Origin: Progne subis subis
Taxonomy: Eukaryota > Chordata > Aves > Passeriformes > Hirundinidae
NCBI GenBank assembly: GCA_022316685.1
Contig: JAKJHU010000107.1
Coordinates: forward strand, 1,550,001 to 1,614,000
Reading direction: 5' to 3'
DNA length: 64,000 bases
Part shown: positions 24,961-35,760 of the stretch, piece by piece
How the letters are laid out: each line of letters starts with the position of its first letter
Numbering within the stretch: the first letter of the stretch is position 1
Position numbers and translations under genes: made by a program
Notes under the pieces: generated by a model
Told to the model about the DNA's origin: nothing
The model's database searches: none
The model's input: only the letters and a program-made list of their open reading frames with translations

Positions 24961-25404
24961 AAGAGAAGAAAAGATCAGAGAATTTGTATTTAGACCCTAA
25001 ATCCTAGGCAAAAGAAAAATTTCACCTGAAAAAAAAGAATCACATAGCAAGGTAACCTGTACAAGGGCAAGGCAGATGGGAATGGCTCTTCTAGGAAACT
25101 TGGGGATAAGGGGGGCTGCCTGCTGCTGCTGCAGAAGGGAAGATATAAAAGCCTAGGGGCTTTTACTTCTCAAAAATTCTAGTTTTGAATGATAACTTTC
25201 AGCTACTCCTGTAAAAAAGGGTGCTTCAAACTTTTGTTTTCAGCTGACGCTTGATAGTGGTAGGGAGCTGGTGGTGGGAGCAAGTTAGGTGCAGGCCTGG
25301 AGAAGAGGTGCCTGGAGAGGGTTGGAACCCCTGATGAAAGCAGGGTGCGAGTGCTCAGCTGTGGTGGTGCAAGAATCGTTTATTAGGTTTTTATAAGAAG
25401 TTTA
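24961..25404 (+). other. GC-enriched segment upstream of an ERV LTR, TATA-like motif inside
   Basis: Base composition rises clearly from about 25060. The segment includes 'ctgcctgctgctgctgcag', then gatataaaagcc (TATA-like heptamer at 25144-25150). The TATA motif overlaps an 8-bp inverted repeat, taaaagcc/ggctttta. A G-rich stretch follows to about 25365. I cannot say whether this belongs to the neighbouring ERV, to an older insertion, or to host DNA. No open frame of note. Confidence 0.4.
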
Positions 25405-25734
25405 TGTTATGGTTCATTTCACTGTATCCCCAATTCTGTAACCCTTTTGTGTTTTCTGTCTAATAAGGTGTTTTGTGTCAGTCTTCCCACCCCCCACCTG
25501 ACTGTGTCCATCCCCTCTGCCCCCCCTCGCTCTGGGGCAGCCTGTCTATCACTCCAGGGGTCCCTCCCGGATTGCAAAATCTCAGGGAGAGGTCTTCAGG
25601 TGATAGGTCCCCCGGGGGGAATTCCTTCCCTCTGGAGGTGGTTGGTCAGAGGCTTGGGGGTGGGCACACCTTGTTACCCCCTGAAGCCCCTGATTTGTTG
25701 TCTTGTTGTAACCCCCCCTGGACCCCTCCCCTGC

Positions 25735-25742
25735 TTATAAGG
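25735..25742 (+). promoter_or_regulatory. LTR TATA-like box
   Basis: ttataagg sits about 115 bp before the LTR polyadenylation signal, the right place for the U3 promoter. Transcription would be to the right, into the leader. Confidence 0.55.
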
Positions 25743-25849
25743 TGGAGGAGGGAGATTCAAACTCTCTTCTGCTCTGCTCTCCTCTCTCGCTTGCTGGCCC
25801 CCCTGGCCTGAGGTTTGGACCAGCTGCGGACTTCCCGCAGCTGGGCCTG

Positions 25850-25855
25850 AATAAA
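25850..25855 (+). terminator. LTR polyadenylation signal AATAAA
   Basis: Canonical hexamer inside 'gggcctgaataaac', shared with the other family member at 17-22. Confidence 0.7.
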
Positions 25856-25917
25856 CATATTTTAACCTGAAAAGCCGAGAGCCAGCCTTTTCTTCCACTG
25901 CCGTTGCTGTCATGACA

Positions 25918-26120
25918 CTGTTTGGTCCAGCTGCTGCTGAGAAGCCGAGCCAGCAGGTAAAGATTGCCTGCGTGCCCATCCGAACTGGGAACATCTGTAG
26001 CTGTGCTGACCAGAGCCAGCCGGAGGTCAGCTCCCACCCAGTGCGGGGACAGAACCAGCTATGCTCAGCCATGACAGGGATGTGGCACAGGGCAGGGCTC
26101 CTGGCGCTGACCACAGCAGA
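25918..26120 (+). mobile_element. ERV leader remnant with splice donor
   Basis: Leader sequence homologous to 82-222: 'ctgtttggtccagc' at the primer-binding position, 'gagaagccgag', then CAG|GTAAAG at 25954-25962, then GC-rich sequence with 'agagccagcc'. Similarity to the first copy ends at about 26060-26110. No gag frame follows in the sense direction. The 146-codon open frame on the opposite strand (25674-26114) crosses the LTR boundary and is an antisense shadow of GC-rich sequence. Confidence 0.6.
25954..25962 (+). promoter_or_regulatory. Retained 5' splice site in ERV leader
   Basis: CAG|GTAAAG, identical in sequence and position to the donor at 119-127 in the other copy. Together with the LTR promoter upstream it forms a complete potential first exon of about 100-200 bp. 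Confidence 0.5.
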
Positions 26121-26509
26121 TATGGGCGAAAATTATTGTCTACTGTTTGAAATCCAGCATGTTCTCAGCTCCTATAAAATCCAAAACACCAGGCCATGAC
26201 CACGTGTGTCTTTGTGCAACTGCTTGTATCTGCTTTGGTGTCCTGGGCCCTCTCACCCAGGTGGGGCTTCAGGTGTGCCAGTGACTGACGGCCTTTCTGG
26301 GCTGGACTGGAGGCTCTGCAGGGTGGGGTGTAGGGCACGTCCCACTTGCCACAGAACTTGCACTGCCTTCCCCACCACCCCTTACCCTCACTTCTATTGT
26401 TTTGAGCCTGTAATAATTTTCTCCCAGGTCTCTCATGGCTGGGAAACAAACAGGAGGAACTAGATGTCCGCATGTGGTCACAGTACTGAAACATCTCTAA
26501 TAATGACAC
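26121..26509 (-). pseudogene. GC-rich patch, possible C2H2 zinc-finger relic on the minus strand
   Basis: This is a GC-rich island without an assigned repeat. On the minus strand the frame from 26509 to 26165 reads CKFCGK and, about 25 residues later, HLKPHLGER. These are the opening (C-x2-C-G-K) and closing (H-x3-H followed by the linker-like GER) elements of a C2H2 zinc finger. The normal spacing between second Cys and first His is 12 residues, so the finger as read is disrupted, or the match is fortuitous. No second finger is evident. It may instead be internal ERV sequence following the leader. Confidence 0.2.
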
Positions 26510-27179
26510 AGAATAGTCCCTGACTGGAGGGGGAGCACCTCTGCTGAAAAGAATTTAGGGTTGCTGGCAGATGGCAAGCTGGGCATTAGACAGCATCTTG
26601 TCTTGGCAGCAAAGCAGGCCAAGAACCTCCTGATGTACAATAACAGGAGCACATGTAGGAGGTCCACAGAGATGAATGATTCTTGCCTTCAGTAAAACTT
26701 CATCTAGTGACATGGATCTATTTTACGTCCTCTGACAGATGACAAATTCTTATGAACTACAGCAAGTTCAGGCAAGGCACTTTATAGTGGTAAATGCTGT
26801 CAGGGTGAAACACAACAGGCATAAACTGAAGCAAGAAGTCAACAAGAGCAGCAATACTGATCTAAGCAAAGAGTGCTTGCACTGACTGAAGTGATGCTCA
26901 GCATGGGATATTTGGGAGAGTGAAACTTACATGAGATCTGAGCTGCCTTTCTTTCTGTCAGACAAAACACAATCATACTGACACTGAATGTTAGACTACC
27001 AAAAAATGTGGTGTATTTCTGATTTTGGCACTTTTATTGTATCTGTTGTTATAAAGAAAAATTCAGTACTTCAAATTTGCAGTAGTTTTTTTGAACCATG
27101 TTTCCAACTGAGTTGAAAAGGAAAAAAAATATAACAAGGCATTTCAAAAGAAAAATACAACCTTAAAGATCAAAATTGG
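26510..27179. other. Unassigned sequence between the ERV region and a CR1
   Basis: Base composition drops back toward AT-rich by about 26900. I recognise no gene or repeat. It could include further internal ERV sequence. Confidence 0.45.
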
Positions 27180-27535
27180 GTCTGATCAGTCCCAAGAAGG
27201 TAAGAGAGAGGAAACTTCATCAATGTCTGTCACTATTTGAAGGGAAGGTATCAAGAACATGGATCCAGGCTCTGCTCAGTGGAGCCAAAGCAATAGGATA
27301 AGAGACAATGGGCAGAAGCTGATTGACAGGAAGCGCTACCTAAATGTGCAGGTGACCAAGCACTGGAGCAGATTGTCCAGAGAGGCTGTGGAGTCTCCCT
27401 CGCTGGAGTCGTTCAAGAACCATCTGGACACAATCCTGTGCCTTGTGCCCTGCTTGAGCAGGGAGCCTGGACCAGATGACCTACTGTGGTCTCCTCCAGC
27501 CTGACTCTGTGATGCTGTGATATTTACCAGGTCCC
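27180..27535 (+). mobile_element. CR1 LINE fragment, 3' end intact
   Basis: Plus-strand CR1 3' region. It contains the 'tcatcaatgtctgtcactatttgaaggg' segment, then 'ggatccaggctctgctcagtgg', then 'aatgggcagaagctg'. After a roughly 30-bp internal deletion relative to the usual order comes 'cactggagcagattgtccagagaggctgtggagtctcc'. It closes with 'ctgactctgtgatgctgtga' at 27503-27522. An 81-codon open frame (27259-27504) covers the ORF2 C-terminus (HWSRLSREAVESPSLE). This is one of the better preserved copies in the window. Confidence 0.9.
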
Positions 27536-30500
27536 TTTGTTGATATGAGTGTTGATGGGAATATGTAAGGTTTGATGAGAGTCTTCTAATTAGAGAGGTT
27601 CTAAAGGATCTGATTAATTAAATTGTTTGTTTCAAAAAATCTAAAGTTTTAAACATCTGGATGGTGTTATTAACTTTAGGGTGGTTTATCTTAATTATCT
27701 TTCTCTTTGTGTATATTAATCTATTTAAATAAGTTGAGGGAAGAAGTGGTCTAAGTTAACAACAAAGGCTGACTTAATTTCTTTTTGTGGAAGGGCTGTA
27801 ATAATACAAGTAAACTAGGCTGCTCCTTAGAGACTAGCTGTACCATAATTTGGATTTTTTCTTAAATAGTAGTTGAGTATTGATTAGAAGTATTTTAGTT
27901 TCTTTTGAATTTATCAGTAATTTAAGAGAGCCTAGCTATTTTCATTACATTTTTTCTATATTTTTATGTTTTAACATCACTTCATTATAAAATAATATTT
28001 CAGAATATTTAAAGACTAATGTGAAACATTTAAACACTCATCCAATTTTTGTGATGATTCAAAATATTACTTTAACCTTCAAAATCAGTTTGAAAGTGTG
28101 ACAAGACAGTCCCCAAAGCAATGTAGCAGAAATACTTTTTTAAAAGTTATTTAAACTGAAGGTAGCAAAGTGCCGTTTAACTGCACATGGCATAATTACA
28201 TGAACTTTAGTGAACTATGATTTTTTAGAAGATTTTGTGTGTTTTTTATCAAAAAAATCCTATGTGAATTGCAAATGATAAACAAAGAGTAGTAATAAGT
28301 ATGGTGTAATATTCACCATAATTTTCTTGTGTCTGTGAAGAATAAATCGTTCCATTATTGTGGCATTTGTATTGAAAGCAGGAATGTGATGATGAAACTG
28401 TTGATGATGCAAAAATGTGTGGCATCCTACAAACATGTAGGAATATTATATAGAAATACATGAGAGCATATATTATTAGTCTAAGAAATAAAGTATGACA
28501 TTATAACAAAAATAATATAACTGTCTGCTCTAAATCAGGTGATGATTTGGAAAGAGCAGAAGAAAATATTTTGATCAGCATGTGGCTGAGACACCATTAT
28601 AACTAATCACTAATGGCATTTTAATTCAAAAATTGTGAAAGACAATTTCAGTTAATCTCTTTGCAAAAATTACTGTGAAGGACTACATATTTGAGAACTC
28701 AAAAGATAATTTATCTTAAGAGTTTATAATTTTCACAAAACATTTTAGAAAAGGATTTGAGATTCAGCTGCAGTACCTTATTACTGTGGATTATATGAGA
28801 CACTGTCTCAGATAACCAGCTTTAGAAGATATTCCTCAGTTCCTAAGTATTTTGTGAATAAAATGTAAGGTCGGTGTGAATTTGTTCCTAGGGCTGCTAG
28901 AAATCACACAGCTTGCTCTGCAAATGTTTCTGTATTTTAGCAATGGCTTTGTAGAGGATAGTGCTGAAAGCTGACCTTAAAAATGCACTGTTTTTCCATG
29001 CTGTCTTTTATGTGCAATTTATCACTACCCTGTGGATCATGCTGCATAGCACTTTATTTTTGAGCTAGTCATGTGATCTTCCATAGGGACTGTTCAGTGT
29101 TTGAGACATTATCCAATGTAAATTCAATATCTCATTTCATTCCTCAGTTTGTATTAGCATCCTCTGCTTTTAAGCTGCTTGTTTCTTAAGGAGAGAATTT
29201 TTATATCTATCTTAGTCCTCTCAGCTATTACTTTATATAATTTCTCTTCCCTTTCTTTTCTCTTCAGCTTTTCTGAAAACTCTCTTGTTTTTGCTTTTTT
29301 TTCTCTTTTTCTTTCCTGTATGATAACAAAATAGGTATTTTTGTCTATGACCACAATATTCTTCTGCAGTCACATACATGAATATAGGCCTAAATATCAA
29401 AATACTTTTAATCTTTGATACTTTTTGTATTTAATAATTTCCTTTATGTGTCCTATCTACCCTGACTAATACCACATTTAATAACTATGAAAGATTAAAT
29501 TGTAAATATTAATAAAAGCAGAATTAATTTTAATATTTCTTTTCTAAATCTGAAGATATGTTACAGTCGCTCTCTTCATTTTATATTGTATTGTTATAAA
29601 GACACAGACTGCTATTCAGAAATTCTATACGTCCCAGAAATAAGCCTTTAATATATATTTGAAGAACTGGAATAATGGACAAAGATCTTTATCCAGATTG
29701 ATTAAAAATGCTAAAATGGAACTTATAAAAAAATGTAGTGATGAGAAGTAGAGGTGGATTCAGAGTACTCACCTCCCATGAATTTTTTCACCTATTTTTA
29801 AAAAGGTTTTAGAAGAAGAATGGTGGTGGAGGGTGGAAATAAAATTAAAAAAAGGACAAAACCAAAAACAAACAAAAGAAACCCCAAACCCAAACTTTCT
29901 TATGTTCCCAGAGAAGGATCTATAACTATTGCTAATACCCTAAAGTTCTTCTTATGCTAGAAAAGTAACAGATGGTATCCTTGTAACTTTCTTCTACTAC
30001 CTTTCATTCATTTTTCCTGTGTCAACAACATCCTCTCTCTTTCACACACTTTCTTAATGTCCTGCCCTTGTTGAATTCCTTGTCACTTTTGTATAAGATA
30101 CTTGATTTTATAAAATTTCTGTGAAAAGAAACAACAGACATGTCCTAATGGTTTACTCTTCAATGCAGTATAGGATACGTTCAGTTCCCTTTGCACTTAC
30201 TTCTAATAGTTTTTTTTGAAAACAGAATACTTCAGAAATTCTTCTCTGCATGAGTTTACACTTACCTGATGGAACATGCTGGGGGAAACAATGGTGATTT
30301 TGTTCCTCGGCTGTTTGTGGAAACCATCTTTTATACATCACCCTAACATGAGTTTGCCAAGTAGATATGCAAACACAAACTGCAAAGCTCTCCAGTGTCT
30401 GACAGAACCAGTTTAACCTGAAGACTGCAGAAGCATGGGCTGTGATACTACTGGAAGTGACAGTGATGTCTTAATATATATGATATATAAAAATTAATAT

Positions 30501-30914
30501 ATAATATATAATAATATAATAATAGATTTTCAAACTCTTTTCAAACAACTGATATGGAAGGACTACATATTTAGTTTATATATCATGAATAATTCTTAAT
30601 ATAATTTCTCCTATATTCTTGATTTCCATTTGACAGCACTTTTATCAGCCACTGCTTAGACTCACTAAAGAGCAAGTTTGACATAAAAAAACCAAAAGTT
30701 CCACCCACTCTATCCTATTTCTGAGCAAAATAAGTCAAGAAAATGGTAGTTTTATGGTAAAAAGGTTCAGAAAGCTGAGAAAAATCTTGTTTTCAGAGGA
30801 AATAGTCTACTAGAGAAAGTAAAAATACTTTACCATGGAAGCTGTTTGTCACTGTATTTATACGTAATTTTTACACAGTTAGTCATGCAGATATTATTTT
30901 TACATTCAAATATT
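27536..30914. other. AT-rich stretch, nothing recognised
   Basis: No gene or transposon seen in over 3 kb. An AT-only patch of 'ata/tat' repeats lies at about 30473-30527, and A-rich low-complexity sequence ('aaaaccaaaaac') at about 29840-29895. Confidence 0.55.
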
Positions 30915-31465
30915 TTTTTAAAAAAGTAAAATGCAGACAGTTACTCTATGTACTAGCTGTGGCAGGAATGGACTTAATCATCTTCACGGCAGCCCCATAT
31001 GGTGCTTTGCTTTGGGTTTGTGGCTAAATAGTGTTGATAACACTAATGTGTGTCATTCTCCCACTCTGCACCCTATTTTCCCCACTGTTAGTAGACTGGG
31101 GTCGAGCAAGAAGCTGGGAACACACACAGCTGGGACAGCTGACTGGCTGGATGAAGGCATATACCACACCTTGTAATGTCGTGCTCAGCAATAAGAGTGG
31201 ACAGAGGAATAAGTAGAGAGGAGTTTGGGCTTCCAAGGTGGTCCTTTTTCAGAGATTGGCAGGGTATCAATCTGCATGAGGTTGTGAGTGCTTGCCTTTT
31301 CATGACTTGTTTGTTTCTCTTACCTTCACTTATTAATCTGTTTTCTTCTCAACTCCAGTTTTCTTGTGATTACTCTCCTTGTTTTGTCCTCCATCCCACT
31401 GGGGTTGCAATGCTTGAGTGAGCAGCAGTGTGGATGCTTAGCTAAGGGTGAACTCACAATGCTTT
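30915..31465 (+). mobile_element. ERVL-type solo LTR (old)
   Basis: A series of segments occurs in the order expected for a common songbird ERVL LTR. 'tagtgttgataacacta' (31026 on) is followed by 'gcaagaagctgggaacacacacagctgggacagctgactgg'. Next is 'gaaggcatataccacacc', then 'gtcgtgctcagcaataagag', where the usual AATAAAAG is degraded to AATAAGAG. The 3' end carries the 'ccatcccactgggg...agtgagcagcagtgtggatgcttagcta' block. It therefore spans U3 to U5. No internal ERV sequence flanks it, so it is a solo LTR. Termini are decayed: I could not fix a TG start or a target duplication, and the coordinates are approximate. Recognition is from memory of the family. Confidence 0.7.
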
Positions 31466-34400
31466 ATATACATTTTTGTAATATGAAGCTTCAGTTTTAT
31501 GAAGTGGTAGAACTTGGTTCTCTCTGTGCAAGAATCCAGAAGTGCATCTAACTCCCAGTCTGATTCTGAGGATGTTGTTCCAAGTATGTGATGAGAAATA
31601 AAAGTGATTGTTTAGATGTTGAAAACTGGGGATGGATAAGCATATTCCTGAATTTTGCCCTTACCAAATGTATTTCCAAGACAATGCTGAAAGTGGGATG
31701 CTTGTTACAGAATCTTTTGTAAACTGCTTTACTGAGTTCCGAAATACACATGCAAACATAAATATGTACAAGGAAAAATAATTTAATTTTTACAAATGTG
31801 CTGCATATTGGCATGGTCATTAACAAATGAGCTCTAGGCCATGTGTTGAAACAGTCACAGAACAGCAGCAGCAATACAATCATTCTTTCCCCTCTTTTAT
31901 GGTAAAGGTGCACACTTCAAGATCATTAAGTTTCTGTGTCAATAAGAGAAATGGCGATCATACTGACTTCCATATAGCTTAGTAGAAGTATGAGATACCT
32001 TTCTCCCATGTATCTGTATATAAATACACACACGAACACATTCTTTTCTATTTATAATGAAAGGTGGATTTAGCTGTATAGATGTTGTTTAAAATGTTAG
32101 TATTTACAGGAAATAGAAGAAAAGCAGCATATTCCTTTGAGATAAATAAATTATCTCATAGCATAAAAATAAATTATTATTCTCCTCTATTGCTCCTCAA
32201 CACCTCACCAAAATTCCTTATTGAGCAAATTTCTTTAAATGATACACCTATCTGTGTTTTGTGATGGTTTCAGAGCCTGTGTACAAAAGGCTTAGATAGG
32301 TGCATTAGAACAGAAGCAGTAGATACATAAAAAAAAAAATTATATTAGGAAGAAATAAGATAAAAATGGCAATGTTGATATCACAAATAAAATAGTTTCT
32401 CTTGCATTTTTTAAATTTAAAATTGTTGCCACGAAGCATGTGAGAAAGTATTCAATATATTTTAAATCTATTCATAGATTAATAACTCCAAGCAAAATAA
32501 AAACAATAATTTAAATTCTGCAGATCTTGACCCTGCCAATGAGACTTGAAAAAGCTGGCAAGAGGGTTGTCCTCTTGTTGGACTGTTTGGCTCATGTTTT
32601 ATGCATAGGCATGCTTTACTTCTAGATTTGGCATGGATGTCTCCCTCATGGACAAATGCATCCAGGGCAGCAAATAAAAAGGACAAAGTCTCACTTTCTG
32701 TTACTGTTTGAGATAACTTTCATGACACAGGCTCCTACAACAGATCAGAATATTTCTTTATACCTGCCCGTGTCTTTTTTGTTTCAGATCTTCACCAAAA
32801 ATCCTTTTGCAGTAGTGTGGAACAGACAGTTAATTTCAGGAGTGGTTAACTATGATCTGCACTGTGTTTGGGAACTAATTATAGATTATTTTTCCTGGAC
32901 CTTTTCTGTATAGCCGATGTTTGGCTCTGTGTACTTGGCATGTGGCTTTTGGACACACAGTGACTCAGTGGAAATGGCTTTCTCAATGTGCTTCTTCCCG
33001 AGTAAACTTAATCTGCTCTTTGCATTTGTCCATTACTTTCTCTTGAGAAAAAAAACTTTTAAACTTTTCTGATTTTGATTTTACACAACTTCACTGCAGA
33101 CATATTTCAATCCTCTTCTACAATGTGCGATGCTGTAAGCTTGCTCTCCACAGTCAAGCTCCCATGTGAAGGAAACATTAATCCTAAAGTATTAATTCAG
33201 TAGCGTAGATACAAAATGAAGTATGCATGCTTTCATATACGTGTTTTCAGCCTGAGCCTTGATAAATAGATTATTTAAAAAAAAAAAAAACCAAAAAACC
33301 AAAAAACCCAAAAACTATTTGAATGCTGGACAGTTCTGTCAGAGGTGAACTGCAAGAGAAGCAGTGGTTTGTTTCCAGGTAGATCAATAAATTTTTGTTC
33401 ACTAAAGCAGAATGGTATAATTAATACTACTGTACACTGCCATATCTCTACAGATAAAATGTTCCCCTTTTTTAATACAGCAAAGCCCATGGACCTAAAC
33501 TCTAAACACTTTCTAATCTTCTGCACATGTAGGAATAAATGTATGAACAGCTTTAAGTGTTTAGGTATGGATCAGTAAAAATAATTTAAAATATAAGCCA
33601 TATACTGAAATCATGGTTTGAATAGTTAAAAAAATAACAAAAGATCTATTCTACAATGTAATACATGCAGCATAGCTCAATCTTTAATTTTTTCCAGTGT
33701 GAGATAGGATTTTCATGTTACTTAAGTACAATTCTTATGAATCTCCTTTCACAGGCAATTAGTAAATCTTCAGCAGAATGCTTTAAGTTGTATGCAATAT
33801 ACCTGAGATGTTGGAACAACTTTCTTAATGTTATTCAAATGTCTTTGGGAAATAGGTATCAACACACTTTGTTCAATGAATATTAAATTACAAATCCCAA
33901 AAGCCTATTGTCATACACATTTTAAAAAAACCCCAAAATCAAAAAACTTACTAGGTTGCAGCTTTCACCCTGAAGGGACCAAAAATATCTTTTCAAATTA
34001 CCTGTACCAATGTGTAAGCCAGTTTGAAATGCAGCTTTTTGCAGCCAGACACTCTGTAAACGCACAAAGTGGAGACAATAAGATAAACTTCTAGCAAGTA
34101 TCAACTGTATTAGAAATTTGACTGATGGGCTTTTACTAAGTAGAAATTGTGTGAATATAAGTTTTGAAATTAATTCAATATTGTTTCTGAGTATTTTTTT
34201 TTTGTCAATGTAAATCTAAGTTTCATTAATTTATTAGCAATTTATTAGTGGCTATGATGGTGTATAAAAACTATACACTGGTGATAAATATTTTTTTTTT
34301 TTTAAACAAAGTGTCTTATAGTATAAGCTACTGTGTCTTCAGCATAGGCATCCAAACCTCAAGAAGAACCTATGAATTATTTCATACCACCACCCTGGTC

Positions 34401-35259
34401 CAGTCCCACAGGTTCCAGGTTTCAACAGGTCAGTGTGGGGCACAATGATAAAAGATGATAAAATAAAATAAAACATGCATGTGCACAAGACAGAATTAAT
34501 CTTCTACTAGCTTATAAATGGAGAGAAAGAGAAAGCCTAAATAAAGAAGTTCAGTTCACTTTTACCAAGAATTTCCATGTTTAGGAAGTCTGAACTTCTG
34601 CATTTGGGGTTGTTTATATTATTCTGCAATCAGAGAAGTTGAGCAGTATTTCTTTAAAGAAATTTCCCCTACACTTCTCTGTTTTAGAGTAAGATTTGGA
34701 TAATTTTTTCTTCAAGAATCCTAAATGTTGTTTTTTGTTTCCAGAAGAGTAGATTAAATATAGGCCACATTTAAAATATACAGGGTCTTTTCTAAAAACT
34801 GTAAAATAAGAAACGTCATGGCACTAGTCCAGTATTTCATTCTTCAGTGTAGAACTCTGCATGTATGAAGCATTCCACTGATGTTAATGGCTTACTACTA
34901 TTTTGTAGAATACAAAGGTCTATTTCAGAAAACTCTATTGCAGACATCAATTTAGAGTGCACATAATGCATTATCTTGAAGAATTCCCCCAACAAAAACT
35001 CTATTGGGATGTCAGACAAATAAATTATGATGTTGATCTTGAACTTTGCAAGTAAAAAATAAAATTCTTCTCTGGGTTCTTACTGACCTGCTCTGCTTTA
35101 AAAATGTTATTTAATTTGCTTTTCTTTTGAACGTGAAGCTTAATGGTCCTAACATTATCTGACTGCCCATTTGTTTTGTACACGGGAGGTCTGGTGACAA
35201 ATAACACTTCTAATCTTGTTTTCTACTCGTCCAAGTGCATATCTATAATTACATACATA

Positions 35260-35300
<41 letters not shown>

Positions 35301-35474
35301 GCATACATACAAGTAATATAATTTGTGCCTCTTGGGAAATAATTATATTCAAAGAATTCTGTGATGTCAACTATCATGCCACTATACAGAAAAACTTACT
35401 TAACTCCACATTATAAAGCAATTGCAAATATATTTTTAACTCACAATTGTATTTGGAAGATGGCATCTATACAA
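31466..35474. other. AT-rich stretch with a dinucleotide microsatellite
   Basis: No gene recognised. A 121-codon minus-strand frame (31548-31913) shows no domain-like pattern and is probably chance. A-rich low complexity ('aaccaaaaaaccaaaaaaccc') lies at 33279-33316. The (AC)n/(AT)n microsatellite is listed separately. Confidence 0.55.
35258..35300 (+). repeat. (AC)n followed by (AT)n microsatellite
   Basis: About 15 AC units run directly into about 5 AT units. Two minus-strand frames reading VCVCVC are translations of this repeat and not genes. Confidence 0.95.
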
Positions 35475-35760
35475 TGGTTGAGTTTGAGGGGTATCCCTGA
35501 ATATCACTTTAGTCCAACTTCCCTCTTTGAAGTCACATCAGGTAGGACAGCTTGCTCAGTTATTTATACACAAGGAGAAGAGCCTCCTGAACTTTCTCTC
35601 ACCTAGATGAAACAATTCCAGCTCTCTCAGCTTATTCTCGTATGTCTCACCAACACTGAGTAGAGGGAAGAAACACCTTTCTGGCAGGAACTCATGCTGG
35701 CTTTATTTTTCTAATGTAATCTGGGAGGCTGTTGGTCTGCTTTGCCACAAGGCCATATTA
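35475..35760 (-). mobile_element. CR1 LINE fragment (diverged)
   Basis: Reverse-complement CR1 landmarks occur in order: 'tttagtccaacttccctct', 'acagcttgctcagtt', then 'attccagctctctcagcttattctcgtatgtctcacc'. After that come 'ctgagtagagggaagaaacacctttctggcaggaactcatgctgg' and 'ttggtctgctttgccacaaggcc'. The last two correspond to ORF2 sequence further 5'. Large internal gaps separate these blocks, so the copy is old and internally deleted. Confidence 0.75.

Larger units (their letters stand above)
25405..25917 (+). mobile_element. ERV 5' LTR (about 513 bp)
   Basis: The element starts TGTTATGG and ends CATGACA, so the termini form the expected short imperfect inverted repeat with TG...CA ends. 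In order it has a C/G-rich U3, a TATA-like box 'ttataagg' at 25735-25742 and a pyrimidine-rich initiation region. The polyadenylation signal AATAAA is at 25850-25855, about 110 bp after the TATA box, and about 60 bp of U5 follows. Spacing is normal for a retroviral LTR. It is followed by leader sequence rather than host DNA, so this is a 5' LTR and not a solo LTR. It is the same family as the copy at the left edge. I saw no matching 3' LTR to the right, so the provirus is truncated. Class is uncertain. Confidence 0.75.

Noticed and set aside
25674..26114. 146-codon open frame on the minus strand
   Set aside because: It runs antisense across the LTR polyadenylation signal and LTR/leader boundary. 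Openness comes from GC-rich composition, and there is no recognisable domain.
31548..31913. 121-codon open frame on the minus strand
   Set aside because: No domain-like pattern, mixed hydrophobic/basic content, no splice context. About this length is expected by chance in 64 kb on six frames.
35155..35370. VCVCVC-containing frame
   Set aside because: Translation of the AC microsatellite.
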